The notes under the pieces: generated by a model
What the model saw: the letters and a program-made list of their open reading frames with translations, nothing else
What the model was told of the DNA's origin: nothing
The model's database searches: none
Made by a program: the position numbers and the translations under genes
Shown: one piece after another, positions 9,187 to 18,568 of the stretch
Position numbering within the stretch: position 1 is the stretch's first letter
How the letters are laid out: the number at the start of each line of letters is the position of its first letter
Source: JAJDAT01 sp964570665
Lineage (GTDB): Bacteria > Nitrospinota > Nitrospinia > Nitrospinales > JAJDAT01
Length of the DNA: 64,000 nucleotides
Assembly (NCBI GenBank): GCA_964570665.1
Contig: CAZMZH010000009.1
Coordinates: 111,513 to 175,512 of the forward strand
Direction of reading: 5' to 3'

Positions 9187-9810
9187 TTAACTTTTTAAAT
9201 CGTCGTCAGCTAAACCTTTTATTTTATCGCGAAGTTTACTCTTAAGTCCTTCATAGGAGTCTTTTTTAATGATTCGGTTAAACTGAGATCGGTAATTTTT
9301 AATCATGCTTACGCCTTCGATTACGAAATCATAGACTTTCCAGTTCCCTTGTTCTTGGATCATTTTATAGTCTACGTTAATCACACCGTCTGATCGTACA
9401 ATTTCTGTTTTAACCATGGCGTATTTACCTTTAATGATTTCTTCGCCATATTTAATTTTTTCATTGCTATAAGATTCTAGTTTTGTTGCGTATGAGTTTT
9501 CCAGAAGTTTGCTAAATAGATCTACAAATTCTTTTTTTTCAGCGTCGGATTTTTTGTTCCAATGCTTAGCTAGAGACCGCATACTCATTTGTTTGTAACT
9601 GAACCTTGGGTTGATTATTTTTCTTAGTTCCGCTTTTTTTGCATCGATGTCAGTTTTAAATTGTTCAGTTTTTAATACCTCAATCACTTGATCTATGGTT
9701 GTTTTAATTGTATCTGTCACTTGAGATGCGGATACAGCTGTTGTGGCGAGCAAAGAAAATGAAATCAATGCTGCGAATAAGATACCTTTAAAAGGATTTT
9801 GTTTTTTCAT
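9187..9810 (-). CDS. MlaC/Ttg2D-family periplasmic lipid-binding protein
   Basis: Protein of 207 residues with a cleavable signal peptide (about 1-28, GILFAALISFSLLATTAVSA) followed by a Tol_Tol_Ttg2 domain. Seen motifs include RFSYKQMSMRSLAKHWNKK, a typical MlaC helix, and VDYKMIQEQGNWKVYDFVIE, then GVSMIKNYRSQFNRII. MlaC proteins ferry phospholipids between the membranes. The gene follows an MMPL/RND exporter rather than an mlaFEDB cluster. That pairing is known for hopanoid-associated HpnN and HpnM, HpnM being a Ttg2D relative, so the cargo could be a hopanoid or another lipid (inference). A GGAG precedes the ATG. Confidence 0.88.
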   Translation of the reverse strand: MKKQNPFKGILFAALISFSLLATTAVSASQVTDTIKTTIDQVIEVLKTEQFKTDIDAKKAELRKIINPRFSYKQMSMRSLAKHWNKKSDAEKKEFVDLFSKLLENSYATKLESYSNEKIKYGEEIIKGKYAMVKTEIVRSDGVINVDYKMIQEQGNWKVYDFVIEGVSMIKNYRSQFNRIIKKDSYEGLKSKLRDKIKGLADDDLKS

Positions 9811-9898
9811 CTGGGAGGACTCCTAAAGTTATTTAAGACCTATAAAAACAATAACAAATTAAATGTGACCGTTCAAGACAGTCTTCAAATTATAAAAT

Positions 9899-9915
9899 AA
9901 CTCTATAAGAGAGTT
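9899..9915 (-). terminator. Small hairpin between exporter and MlaC-like genes
   Basis: Arms AACTCT and AGAGTT (6 bp) with a 5-nt loop lie between the exporter stop (9941) and the MlaC-like start (9810). In the minus-strand direction the stem is followed by an AT-rich ATTTTATAA stretch. It could be a weak terminator or an mRNA processing site that sets the ratio of the two proteins. Confidence 0.3.
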
Positions 9916-9940
9916 TAATGTTTCTATTGGTAAAACTGAC

Positions 9941-12538
9941 CTAGGTTAGAGCATGATTGTCGGTGGAATCTCTAAATCCCTTACCTTGGCCCAATGGTTT
10001 AAATGCGATAATGAGTATAGGTAGAAGAGTTAGATTATTAATTAGAGCGACCACCATCGCAACTCCTGTTAGCAACCCGAAGTAAATTGTTGGAATAAAG
10101 TCTGAAAAAGTCAGTATAGAAAACCCTACGGTAACAGTGATCGATGTATAATAAATCGCTTTACCTATGCTGCTGTGGCAGCGGTTTGCTGTAGCGGAGT
10201 AGTCGCAATCCTTAGGAAATTCTTCTTGAAATCTATGAATATAGTGAATGGAATTATCTACAGCAATGCCGACTGAGATAGCGGCAATTGTAATTGTCAT
10301 CATGTCTAAGGGAATATTTAACCACCCCATAATTCCTAATACAAGGCCTGCGGCCAATATATTTGGCACAATGGCTAAACAAGACACTGAAATGTTTTTA
10401 AATAAAACGATAAACATTGCCAAAATGCTGAAAAATACGGCTCCTAAAGTCAAAATCTGTGATTTAAAGAGACTTTGTAACATATTGTTGTAAAGTTTGA
10501 CCATTCCAGTTAAGTGTACGTCATTTTCGGAAAACTTTTGTTCCTCAACTAGATAACGCTTAATTTTATTCAAAAGTTCTTTTCTTTTTAAACTAGGATC
10601 TGAATCGATTAAGCGCATGGTGATCCTGATTTGATTAGCGTTTTCAGTTAGATAAGGGGACACAAGGGTGTTTTTTACGTCGGGTGGAATCACTTTTCGA
10701 ATGATGGCTAAATCGTAATCGTCCGGCATTTTCCCGTCGTTTAGATGACGAAATACTTTAATGAAAGTAGCGATCGATTGGACTTTTCCCACTTGCGGAA
10801 TTTTTTCCAGATAGTCATGAATCGTTTCTACTTTTAAAAGAGGTTCGGGGTGAAACCAAAAATTTTCGTCTAGAGCGTCATCAGATTTGTTTTCTTGTTC
10901 TCCGAATGGATCTTCAAAGGGATCTTGGTCCGAGTCTTCGGCATTTTCGGAAAATGGATCCACAAAAGGGGCTTCCAGGGGATTTTCTTTTAGATTTTTT
11001 AAAGAATCTAAGTATTCATAAAATTCTTGGTCTGCATCGATAATAATATCTAAGGGTGTTGTTCCGCCTAACTCTTTATCTATCGTAAGCATTCCTTGAT
11101 AGATTTCTGTGGTGCTTTTAAAGTAATCGATAAAACGGTTCTCTACCTCTAATTTTGAAATGCCTATAATACTTATTATCGCTAGGGCTCCCGAACCGAC
11201 AAAAATGGCGTTTCGCCATTTTTGGGAAAAAACGCCAATTGCTTCCGTCATTTTTCTAGTTGAATCGATGTTGGAACCCGGTTTGTCGGGAGCAAATAGA
11301 CTTAAAGCTGCTGGGAAAAAAATGAAATTTAAAGCAAATGCGAAAGCGACACCAATCGTCATCATCCATCCAAAATCAATGACGGGGCGAATTTCACTTA
11401 TTACTAAGGAACTAAAGGCTACTGCCGTTGTCAGGGCGGTGTAAAAACAAGGGCGCGCCATATCGGTAGCTGATTGGAAAACAAGAGTTCTGTGATCTGC
11501 TTCTGGGGATTCAGCGTGTAAATCTCTGTATCGAACGATTAAATGAATGGTCAACGCCATGGTGATGATCAAAAGGATCGAGATAAAATTTGACGAGATG
11601 ACTGTAACTTTCCAATCGAACAAACCTAAGTAGCCAAGCATGACAAAAGCGGAAATAAAACAGCAGGCCATGGGTAATGCTATCCAACGAAGCTTTTTAA
11701 AGAAAAAAGCGAGCGCGACTATCAGAAAGATCATCACCCCAACTCCGAATACGCTTAAATCATGACGGATAAATCCAATCATGTCGGAAGTAATCATTCC
11801 AACCCCACCAAGAAACATTTCGGCTTTATCGCGATAACGATCCATTATTTCGCGAATATTATCGATTTCTTTTTTTTGCCGTTCGTTGACGAAATTATGA
11901 TAAAAGCTGAATTCGCCAATTATTTTTTTGTATTCTTTTCTCTCTTCTTCGGTCAAGTTATTGGCGTTGTCTTTTTCTCGAAGATCGTTGCGCTTATAAA
12001 GCAAATCGTAATATTTTTGATCTCTTTTAAAAACGATCTGAAGAACGGTCGTGTTACCGTCTTTGTTCATTAAAAGATTTTTATAAATTGGACTTTCATT
12101 AAATTCTTTTCGAGCAAGCTCCTTGTCTATTCCGTCTGTTTCTAGAGTTTTTATATCTGAGGAAAGTTTAGAGATTCGAACTTTGGGACTATTAAGTAGA
12201 GGAACGTCTAAAATAGTATTTACTTTTGAAACTCTAGGGCCTTTTGCCAAATCGTTCCGCAACGCTTTTAACGTAGAAAGCGTTACTTCGGACATCATAT
12301 CTTGATTCGGTTTGAAGGTGATAAGGAGAAAGTCGTCTCCCCCATATTGTTTTGAAATATTTCTGTAATAACTTAGCGATGAGTCGTTTTCCAAAACTAA
12401 CGATTCGGCAGACGCATCCAACTTTACTTTTCCAACGTTCAAACCAATGCCTACAACAACTATTGCAACAAATGCTAGCGAAGCCCATGGGCGGTCCAAT
12501 ATTAATTTTTTATAGATAGTAGAAAGTTTGAAGCTCAT
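9941..12538 (-). CDS. RND/MMPL-family exporter, HpnN-like
   Basis: Large inner-membrane transporter of 865 residues. It has the two-fold RND layout: TM1 (about 19-36), a periplasmic domain of some 220 residues, a block of membrane helices (FGVGVMIFLIVALAFFF onward), then a second half with the same order. The periplasmic part of the second half has a very acidic insert (ENAEDSDQDPFEDPFGEQEN). The transmembrane segment IAAISVGIAVDNSIHYIHRF carries the conserved D and H typical of proton-driven members. The length and pairing with an MlaC-like protein resemble the HpnN lipid/hopanoid transporters, but no hopanoid synthesis gene is visible here. Confidence 0.88.
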   Translation of the reverse strand: MSFKLSTIYKKLILDRPWASLAFVAIVVVGIGLNVGKVKLDASAESLVLENDSSLSYYRNISKQYGGDDFLLITFKPNQDMMSEVTLSTLKALRNDLAKGPRVSKVNTILDVPLLNSPKVRISKLSSDIKTLETDGIDKELARKEFNESPIYKNLLMNKDGNTTVLQIVFKRDQKYYDLLYKRNDLREKDNANNLTEEERKEYKKIIGEFSFYHNFVNERQKKEIDNIREIMDRYRDKAEMFLGGVGMITSDMIGFIRHDLSVFGVGVMIFLIVALAFFFKKLRWIALPMACCFISAFVMLGYLGLFDWKVTVISSNFISILLIITMALTIHLIVRYRDLHAESPEADHRTLVFQSATDMARPCFYTALTTAVAFSSLVISEIRPVIDFGWMMTIGVAFAFALNFIFFPAALSLFAPDKPGSNIDSTRKMTEAIGVFSQKWRNAIFVGSGALAIISIIGISKLEVENRFIDYFKSTTEIYQGMLTIDKELGGTTPLDIIIDADQEFYEYLDSLKNLKENPLEAPFVDPFSENAEDSDQDPFEDPFGEQENKSDDALDENFWFHPEPLLKVETIHDYLEKIPQVGKVQSIATFIKVFRHLNDGKMPDDYDLAIIRKVIPPDVKNTLVSPYLTENANQIRITMRLIDSDPSLKRKELLNKIKRYLVEEQKFSENDVHLTGMVKLYNNMLQSLFKSQILTLGAVFFSILAMFIVLFKNISVSCLAIVPNILAAGLVLGIMGWLNIPLDMMTITIAAISVGIAVDNSIHYIHRFQEEFPKDCDYSATANRCHSSIGKAIYYTSITVTVGFSILTFSDFIPTIYFGLLTGVAMVVALINNLTLLPILIIAFKPLGQGKGFRDSTDNHALT

Positions 12539-12733
12539 TTATTTCAAGTTTTTTAGGAAGGGAAAAAATTAATGGGAAATTATTCTTTTGTTGAGGAAGT
12601 TGAGGCTTGATTTTTAAGAGTATTTAATACGAATAGTATTCTAAACTTTAAATTAGAAAATTGAAAGTTGGACTTTTTTCAATTACTAATGTTTAAGTTA
12701 TACTAACTCAAAAAAAGGGGAGCAAGTAATAAT

Positions 12734-13639
12734 TTGTGCCGTTTTTGTGAACATATATTTCGATTCTGGGGCTTGTTATTTTTGATAGGGTCCTTAATGG
12801 GAAATCCCATTGTGGTAGAAGCTTCAAAAAAAGGATCTTTAGAAAACCCAGTAAAAATGATTTTTGTGCCTTCTGGAGATTCACAGGCAATATTAGCCGA
12901 AGGCTCGGAAATAGCCGATTTACTCTCTAAGAAAACGGGTTTATTGGTAAAAGCTAAAATAGCCACAAGTTATGCTGCCGCAATTGAAGCGATTGGCGCC
13001 AATAAAGTCGATATCGGATGGTTAGCTACTTTTAGTTATGTTTTAGCAAAAGAAAAGTACGACGTTGATTTGCTGTTAATAGTCTCAAGGTTTGGCAGTC
13101 CTACCTACCGAGGCCAAATTATTGTTAAAGATGGAAGCGGTATTAAAACATTAAAAGACTTGAAGGGGAAACGAATGGCCTTTGTCGATCCTGCCTCTAC
13201 TTCCGGTCATATATTTCCCAAAACCTTGTTGCTTTCTAAAGGAATTTCTCCCGAAAACTTTTTTTCTAAATCTCTGTTTGCCGGATCCCACAATGCCGTT
13301 ATTTTTTCAATTTTAAAAGGGGAAGTGGATGCAGGAGCAACATACGACGACGCCCGCGCCGCTATAGCAAAAGTATATCCAGAAGTTTATAGTCAGACGA
13401 GAATTTTAGCCTATACAAAAGATATTCCTAACGATACCGTATGCGCTTCTAAAAATCTGGACCCAATCATTAAAGAAAAAATAAAAAAAGGACTTCGAAA
13501 TTTATCAAAAGATCCGGAAGGTTCAAAAGCTCTAAAAAGAATTTATGGGATTAGTGAATTGATAGATTTTGACGCGTTATTTGACCCTGTCCGGAAGGCT
13601 CGAAAACTATTAAAACTCGATTCTGCAAGTCTTGAGTAA
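12734..13639 (+). CDS. phnD: Phosphate/phosphonate-type ABC binding protein, PhnD family
   Basis: Periplasmic binding protein of 301 residues. An N-terminal hydrophobic signal (about 10-29) precedes a type 2 binding-protein fold with typical PhnD motifs: LLSKKTGLLVKAKIATSYAA, ANKVDIGWLATFSYVLAK, YRGQIIVKDGSGIKTLKDLK and GAGTYDD-like VDAGATYDDAR. The family binds phosphonates, phosphite or phosphate; specificity cannot be read here. The start is TTG at 12734, supported by a GGGGAG 11 bp upstream. phnC follows 63 bp later. No permease gene follows, which is unusual. Confidence 0.88.
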   Translation: MCRFCEHIFRFWGLLFLIGSLMGNPIVVEASKKGSLENPVKMIFVPSGDSQAILAEGSEIADLLSKKTGLLVKAKIATSYAAAIEAIGANKVDIGWLATFSYVLAKEKYDVDLLLIVSRFGSPTYRGQIIVKDGSGIKTLKDLKGKRMAFVDPASTSGHIFPKTLLLSKGISPENFFSKSLFAGSHNAVIFSILKGEVDAGATYDDARAAIAKVYPEVYSQTRILAYTKDIPNDTVCASKNLDPIIKEKIKKGLRNLSKDPEGSKALKRIYGISELIDFDALFDPVRKARKLLKLDSASLE

Positions 13640-13702
13640 TATATAGAAAACTCAGAGTATGCTTGCTTTTGTTTAACCGTTTGATTTTGGCAACATCAGA
13701 AA

Positions 13703-14464
13703 ATGTCAAATTCCCCAAAAAATTGCGATTTATTGAAGGTTGAAGAACTTAGTAAAACATTTCCTAATGGAGTTAACGCTTTAAAAAAAGTTTCTTTTAA
13801 AGTGAGGCAAGGAGATTTTATAGCGGTTTTAGGGAAAAGTGGTTCTGGAAAATCGACATTATTAAGATGTATTAACAGATTGGTTGAATCGACATCGGGA
13901 AATATTGTTTTTCAGGAACAAGATATTGCCAAGCTTTCTTCAAAATTAATGCGTAAAGCGCGAAGGAAAATGGGTTTCGTTTTTCAAGACTACAATCTTG
14001 TAAACCGGTCTTCCGTTATATCTAATGTTCTTTCGGGAAGGCTTGGATATACCGACTCTATAGCAAGTTTGATAAATTACTTTTCTGAAGAAGATAAGAT
14101 CAGAGCATTTGAAAATCTTGAACGGGTCGAAATTTCCTCAAAAGCTTATGATCGTGTCGATACTCTGAGCGGCGGTCAGAGACAAAGAGTTGGCGTTGCT
14201 CGCGCTTTGATGCAAGAACCTTCTCTAATTTTAGCCGACGAACCAGTTTCTAGCTTAGACCCATCTTTAGCGAAATCCATATTGGCAATTTTAAAAAAAA
14301 TTAACGAAAAAGATAAAACTGCCATTATTTGTAATTTACATCAGCCTGAGTTGGCCAAAGCATTTGCTAACCGGATTTTGGTTCTAAAAGAAGGCGGTTT
14401 GATTTTTGACGGGGTTCCCGGTGAATTGGGAGAGTCTTTCAATGAGTCAATTTACCACAAGTAA
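13703..14464 (+). CDS. phnC: Phosphonate-type ABC transporter ATPase, PhnC family
   Basis: Cytoplasmic ATPase subunit of 253 residues. Walker A GKSGSGKST is at residues 44-52, the Q-loop VFQDYNLVNRSSV, the signature LSGGQRQRVGVARAL and Walker B ILADEPVSSLDP are all intact, and the H-loop reads CNLHQPELA. The NLVNR and VFQDYNL segments and C-terminal LVFDG-like LIFDGVPGELGE are typical of PhnC. It should energise import together with PhnD and a PhnE permease, but the next gene converges from the opposite strand only 3 bp after its stop, so no phnE is present. Confidence 0.9.
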   Translation: MSNSPKNCDLLKVEELSKTFPNGVNALKKVSFKVRQGDFIAVLGKSGSGKSTLLRCINRLVESTSGNIVFQEQDIAKLSSKLMRKARRKMGFVFQDYNLVNRSSVISNVLSGRLGYTDSIASLINYFSEEDKIRAFENLERVEISSKAYDRVDTLSGGQRQRVGVARALMQEPSLILADEPVSSLDPSLAKSILAILKKINEKDKTAIICNLHQPELAKAFANRILVLKEGGLIFDGVPGELGESFNESIYHK

Positions 14465-14467
14465 ACC

Positions 14468-16432
14468 TTAAGGAATTGGAAGTAAATCTCTATTCAGGCG
14501 TTTTGCTGTTTGAAAAAACTTTTGCGCTTTGTCTGAATGACCTTGAATATTTAATAGGTTTCCTAAATTGAAGTGAGCTTGGGCTAAATTTGGGTTATGT
14601 TTAATCGCTTTTTTAAAACTTTCCTTGGCTTTTTCGAATTTCCTTTCACCAAAATAGACCATTCCTAAATTATTATAGCCGCTCGCAAGATTGTTTCCGT
14701 ATTTTAGCGATAATTGAAATTCTTTTTCCGCGAGACTAAATTTTTCCGCAAGTAGATAGATCCCTCCGAGTTGATTATGCGCTTTTTCGTTGTTGGGTTC
14801 TTCTTTGAGAGCTTCTTTATATTGTTCCGCAGCCGCATCAAAGTTTTTTTGCTCATATAAAATAGATGCCAAGAATAAGCGCGCTTCTACAAATTTTTCG
14901 TCTAATTCAACAGCTTTTCTACTGAAAAAAACGGCTTTGTCGATTTCTTTTTTTTGATAATAGGCCAGGGCAAGATTAAGGGCGGCTCGTCTGTGTACAG
15001 GTGGGATATCTAAAGCCTTTTTATAATGTTTAATAGCCTCGTCTAAAAAACCTTTGGTTTCTAAAGCGACGGCATAGTCGTTCCACTTAGCGGATTGGTT
15101 GTCGTTTTCTACGGGGCGAAAAACTACGGTTGCCAATGCAAGTAATACGATAGCAAACATCGTCATTTCCCTTTTGGTCATCCTTAGAATTTTATCCTTT
15201 CCTTCTACAAGTGCGAATGCCGCAAGGGGAATCATTGCGGGAACAACCGGAATGCGATATCTCGATTTAACGAAGAAAATAACCACAGATAGAGTGTACG
15301 AAATAATAAATAAATAAATTCCGATGAAAGGGGGAGAACTCCAACGTCCCCAAAATAAACCTGCTATCGTTAAAATGAGAATGACGCCATATGGAATGAA
15401 TTCTACATGCAGAATCGGAGCAAACTGTTTCATGAAATTAAAATCATAGTTGTCTCCTTTTTCACTATTGTTAATGAAAATAAAGAATTTTTTGATTTGT
15501 AGAACAAGAAAATCGAAAGGTTGCTCTTTAACAAACTTCAACCCCTGACCCATCCAATAATCAGAAACCTCTGAAGCTTTTAAGGTTTTTCCTAAATTCA
15601 TTTCGGCGCGCTTTTTGGAATCTATTTCTTCGTAAAATGGAGTAAGACGTATGTAACTGGGAGCGATGTTGTAGCCATCTGCGATCGGATTGTTGCCGAT
15701 AAAAAAATTAAGACCTGCCGCGCTATTTACTAAGACAAATTCGCCGCCTACATAATAATTACGGATTGTACAAGGAACGATAAATAAAGCTGTTCCTAGG
15801 AAAAAAGCTATTGTGTTTTGCCACCTTAAAGATTTCCGAAGCGGGAAAAAAAAGAACCAAATCGACAATATGGCAGTTACGACTAAAAAATTTCCTCTAA
15901 TTGGGACCAAAATACCTAGTATTAAACCGCACCAAAAGAAGTTTCTGAAAGTTGGGGTGTCGCAGGTTTTAAGTAAAACAACTAAAAAAAGAGCCGTGAA
16001 AAAAAGACTTAGGTTTGCTTTCAACAAGAAACCCGAATAAAAAATAAAAGCTCCATGGAACGTTGCAAGAACCGCGCTTAAAAGGCCAATACGCCGATTA
16101 AATAGATGTGTTGCGAAAACGTAAATTAACCAAATAGAAGCGACGGACAATAGACCCTGCAGGACCAGGACAAGTCCAATATTTACTCCAAAGATTTTAT
16201 AAAGAACCGCTAGAAAATATTGGTATAGGGGGGCCATAAAAAAAACTGAGTCGCCAACCCAGCCCTGATCCAGAATTTTGAGCGCTTCCTTGTGATACCA
16301 AGCGGCGTCGACTAAAGGAACATCAAAATATGGAGTTTGCATTAACTGAAACAAGTAGATCGCATTAAGGCAGAAAGCAGCGCTTAAAATACAGCTAAGC
16401 GCGATGGGGAAATTTTTTATGGAGGATCTCAT
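14468..16432 (-). CDS. PMT/ArnT-type membrane glycosyltransferase with C-terminal TPRs
   Basis: Polytopic protein of 654 residues. The first 430 or so residues form about a dozen membrane helices. An early periplasmic loop has the acidic DVPLVDAAWYHKEAL, the position of the catalytic Asp in GT-C (family 39/83) enzymes that use polyprenyl-phosphate sugars, followed by APLYQYFLAVLYKIFG. The remaining 210 residues are about six TPR units (KWNDYAVALETKGFLDEAIK, ALNLALAYYQKKEIDKAVFF, AHNQLGGIYLLAEKFSLAEK, SGYNNLGMVYFGERKFEKAK, AHFNLGNLLNIQGHSDKAQK). TPRs may hold a protein acceptor. The acceptor and sugar are unknown. The gene stands alone. Confidence 0.82.
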   Translation of the reverse strand: MRSSIKNFPIALSCILSAAFCLNAIYLFQLMQTPYFDVPLVDAAWYHKEALKILDQGWVGDSVFFMAPLYQYFLAVLYKIFGVNIGLVLVLQGLLSVASIWLIYVFATHLFNRRIGLLSAVLATFHGAFIFYSGFLLKANLSLFFTALFLVVLLKTCDTPTFRNFFWCGLILGILVPIRGNFLVVTAILSIWFFFFPLRKSLRWQNTIAFFLGTALFIVPCTIRNYYVGGEFVLVNSAAGLNFFIGNNPIADGYNIAPSYIRLTPFYEEIDSKKRAEMNLGKTLKASEVSDYWMGQGLKFVKEQPFDFLVLQIKKFFIFINNSEKGDNYDFNFMKQFAPILHVEFIPYGVILILTIAGLFWGRWSSPPFIGIYLFIISYTLSVVIFFVKSRYRIPVVPAMIPLAAFALVEGKDKILRMTKREMTMFAIVLLALATVVFRPVENDNQSAKWNDYAVALETKGFLDEAIKHYKKALDIPPVHRRAALNLALAYYQKKEIDKAVFFSRKAVELDEKFVEARLFLASILYEQKNFDAAAEQYKEALKEEPNNEKAHNQLGGIYLLAEKFSLAEKEFQLSLKYGNNLASGYNNLGMVYFGERKFEKAKESFKKAIKHNPNLAQAHFNLGNLLNIQGHSDKAQKFFQTAKRLNRDLLPIP

Positions 16433-16680
16433 GATAAAGAGAAGATTTAATTGTATGAATCGGCTAATTGAGATTGTTTTGGTAGAGAAATCTTTTAGGA
16501 GAAGTATAGTTAAGAAAATGCGGTAAAATGTAAAGAAGACGCTAAAAATCTTTTGGAGTTAAAGTTTTCTTAAAAGACTCTTTTACTATTTTTAAGATAA
16601 CAAATATTTAAGTAAACGGCTAATTTTCTAAGTTAAAAGCAATTAGTCTATTTACTTTTTATCTATTTAAAGAGGGTAAT

Positions 16681-16995
16681 ATGTCTAAAAAACGATTTTT
16701 ATTAGCTTTGAGTTTAGTCTTTGTTTTTTTGTTATGTATTGGATTAAACCTTGTTGCGGCAGAAGGTAGCGCTGTTGATTTCTCTGGTAAAGTTAAGAAA
16801 GTACTGGTCGATAAAAATAAAGTTGGAATTAAAGATCCGAAAACAAAAAAGAGATTTACCGTGGTTATTAACGATAAGTCTAAATTGGAGGGGTTTTCTT
16901 CAATAAAAGAAATTAAAAAAGGAGATTTAGTTGAAGGAAATTATGTGGTTACTTCCGGTGGTAAATACATCGCTCAAAAATTAACTAAGAAGTGA
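16681..16995 (+). CDS. Small secreted protein, OB-like
   Basis: Protein of 104 residues with a clear signal peptide (FLLALSLVFVFLLCIGLNLVA, predicted cleavage after VAA near residue 27). The mature 77 residues are lysine-rich and beta-rich (VDFSGKVKKVLVDKNKVGIK, then KKGDLVEGNYVVTSGGKYIA), as in small periplasmic domains with an OB-like barrel. AGAGGG just upstream of the ATG supports the start. Function is unknown. Confidence 0.75.
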   Translation: MSKKRFLLALSLVFVFLLCIGLNLVAAEGSAVDFSGKVKKVLVDKNKVGIKDPKTKKRFTVVINDKSKLEGFSSIKEIKKGDLVEGNYVVTSGGKYIAQKLTKK

Positions 16996-17224
16996 ACCGT
17001 AAATTTTATTAGCTTTAGAGTTGGACTTATTTTTTATTTTGTCTTTTGAGCAATATGAAATTGTATTATACCCATGGATTTTGCCAATTAGAGTTACAAA
17101 ATTTTAGAAAATAGATGGAAGGTTTTAATCAAATTAATGCGATAGAGTATCTTTATTATTTTTAATAACTTACTTTACCCATGACTTGAATTGACTTAGA
17201 ATGAGACGGAATTTTTGAGGAAAA

Positions 17225-17656
17225 ATGGAAAATAAAACAAAAGAATTAGAGAACAAAATCGAATCTCCAAAGGTATTAAAGTCTTTTGGAATTCTTATGG
17301 GTAGTGTTTTTGCAATTGTCTCCACAGTCTTATTTTTTAAAGGCGCTAAGTGGTGGGTTTGTGGTTTTGGGAGCGTCTCTCTAATATTTTTTGTTTTGGC
17401 TTTTTTTGCTCCTTTACGCTTAAATACATTTCATAGAAAATGGATGCGTTTTGCCGAAGTGATCGGCGCTTTTAATATGAAACTCATTTTGGGTTTTGTT
17501 TACATGATTTGTTTTTCTTTAGTAGGGTTGATTTTTAAGATAATTGGTAAAGATCCGATGAAAAGAAAGTTTGATCCTAAAGCAGAGTCGTATTGGGTGG
17601 ATCATGATGTTGTCAACTCGGAGGGCGGTCTAGAGCGTTATGAAAGGCAGTATTGA
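17225..17656 (+). CDS. SxtJ-family small membrane protein
   Basis: Protein of 143 residues with three hydrophobic segments (about 21-36, 43-60 and 80-100). The C-terminus KIIGKDPMKRKFDPKAESYW and the central FHRKWMRFAEVIGAFNMKLI match the family named after SxtJ of the saxitoxin cluster. That family is widespread in bacteria and has no assigned biochemical role; the name does not imply toxin production. It often sits near carbamoyltransferase genes, but none is here. The next gene is a STAS protein 41 bp downstream. Confidence 0.75.
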   Translation: MENKTKELENKIESPKVLKSFGILMGSVFAIVSTVLFFKGAKWWVCGFGSVSLIFFVLAFFAPLRLNTFHRKWMRFAEVIGAFNMKLILGFVYMICFSLVGLIFKIIGKDPMKRKFDPKAESYWVDHDVVNSEGGLERYERQY

Positions 17657-17697
17657 TTAAATCAACTAGATCGAATATGGCAAGGTATTGATAAAAA

Positions 17698-18078
17698 ATG
17701 GAAAATCTTCATAAAGAAATTCTTGGCTTGATGGGTAAAATTGACATCAATTGTCGGGAAGAGCAAGGAATTATCGCGATTGAATTATCGGGGCAACTTG
17801 ATGTTTATAATTCTGGAGATTTGGCTAAAATTGTGGATGCTTATATAGCGAGAGGGTTTAAAGAGTTTGTATTGGATGTAGAGAAAGTAACCTATTTAGA
17901 TAGCTCCACAATTAGCGCTTTTATTACCTGCCATCAAAAATTAAACAAGTTGGAAGGGCGCTTTCTAATTACAAGTCTGACGGGCGCCCCATTGGAAGTT
18001 TTTAATATGGCTAAGTTACACGATGTTTTAGAAGTAAAAGAAGATATGGACGAAGCGTTTGACGACCTATTGGAGTAG
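17698..18078 (+). CDS. STAS-domain anti-sigma factor antagonist-like protein
   Basis: Single-domain protein of 126 residues. The fold-defining segments are IAIELSGQLDVYNSGDLAKI, FVLDVEKVTYLDSSTISAFI and FLITSLTGAPLEVFNMAKLH. Ser69 in LDSST is at the site that is phosphorylated in SpoIIAA/RsbV proteins, so a partner-switching role is likely. No anti-sigma kinase or sigma factor gene is next to it; such a partner must be elsewhere. It may be co-transcribed with the SxtJ-like gene. Confidence 0.85.
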   Translation: MENLHKEILGLMGKIDINCREEQGIIAIELSGQLDVYNSGDLAKIVDAYIARGFKEFVLDVEKVTYLDSSTISAFITCHQKLNKLEGRFLITSLTGAPLEVFNMAKLHDVLEVKEDMDEAFDDLLE

Positions 18079-18109
18079 CTGCTTTAAAAGTTCTTTAATT
18101 GATATTGAT

Positions 18110-18322
18110 TTAGTTGGACTTCAATTCGATTAGTTTTAATACCATTTCTTCTTTTGACAACCCCTTGTTGTATTTATTCAAAATTTCTAAAACTTCTTCT
18201 TCTGGAAGATCAAAGTCGTCGGCATAATCTTGGTAAGTGTATAGAGCGCTTCCAAAGTTTCTAAATTGATCTACAACCTCCCGCGCTCTAGCCAACCTTT
18301 CTTCATTATCTTCTGTTGTCAT
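18110..18322 (-). CDS. Small acidic helical protein, unknown
   Basis: Protein of 70 residues, rich in E, D and L, predicted helical (EERLARAREVVDQFRNFGSA, LPEEEVLEILNKYNKGLSKE). The start is well supported by AGGAGAA ahead of the ATG. I do not recognise a family. It converges on the STAS gene and diverges from the cytochrome locus. Confidence 0.6.
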   Translation of the reverse strand: MTTEDNEERLARAREVVDQFRNFGSALYTYQDYADDFDLPEEEVLEILNKYNKGLSKEEMVLKLIELKSN

Positions 18323-18417
18323 TTAGTTCTCCTATCGGTAGGTACTTTGAAAAGAAAACTTATTCTTTCCGAAAATAACTGAAAAATTCGTAGTCCACAA
18401 TCTTCAAAAACTAAGCG

Positions 18418-18443
18418 GGTTTTCAATTTATTTTTTGAAAACC
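18418..18443. repeat. Perfect 9-bp hairpin in divergent promoter region
   Basis: GGTTTTCAA (18418-18426) and TTGAAAACC (18435-18443) form a perfect 9-bp inverted repeat with an 8-nt loop. It lies between the divergent small acidic gene and the cytochrome locus, just upstream of the promoter candidate at 18464-18493. It could be an operator or a terminator-like stem. Confidence 0.5.
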
Positions 18444-18463
18444 GGATATTCTAGGCCATTACT

Positions 18464-18493
18464 TTGATTTTTAATAAAAATTGAAAGTATGAT
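18464..18493 (+). promoter_or_regulatory. Candidate sigma-70 promoter for the cytochrome locus
   Basis: TTGATT (18464-18469) and TATGAT (18488-18493) are separated by 18 bp, about 75 bp upstream of the ATG at 18569. Moderate match to consensus, well placed. Confidence 0.35.
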
Positions 18494-18568
18494 ATCTTGA
18501 TTTGTATTCAAAATCGAAAACTTTTATTGCTTTATTTGGCTATTTATCTTCAAAGGTCAAAAATCCAA

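Noticed and set aside
18497..18568. TTG start for the secreted protein before the cytochrome
   Set aside because: It would put 24 residues ahead of a clear signal peptide.
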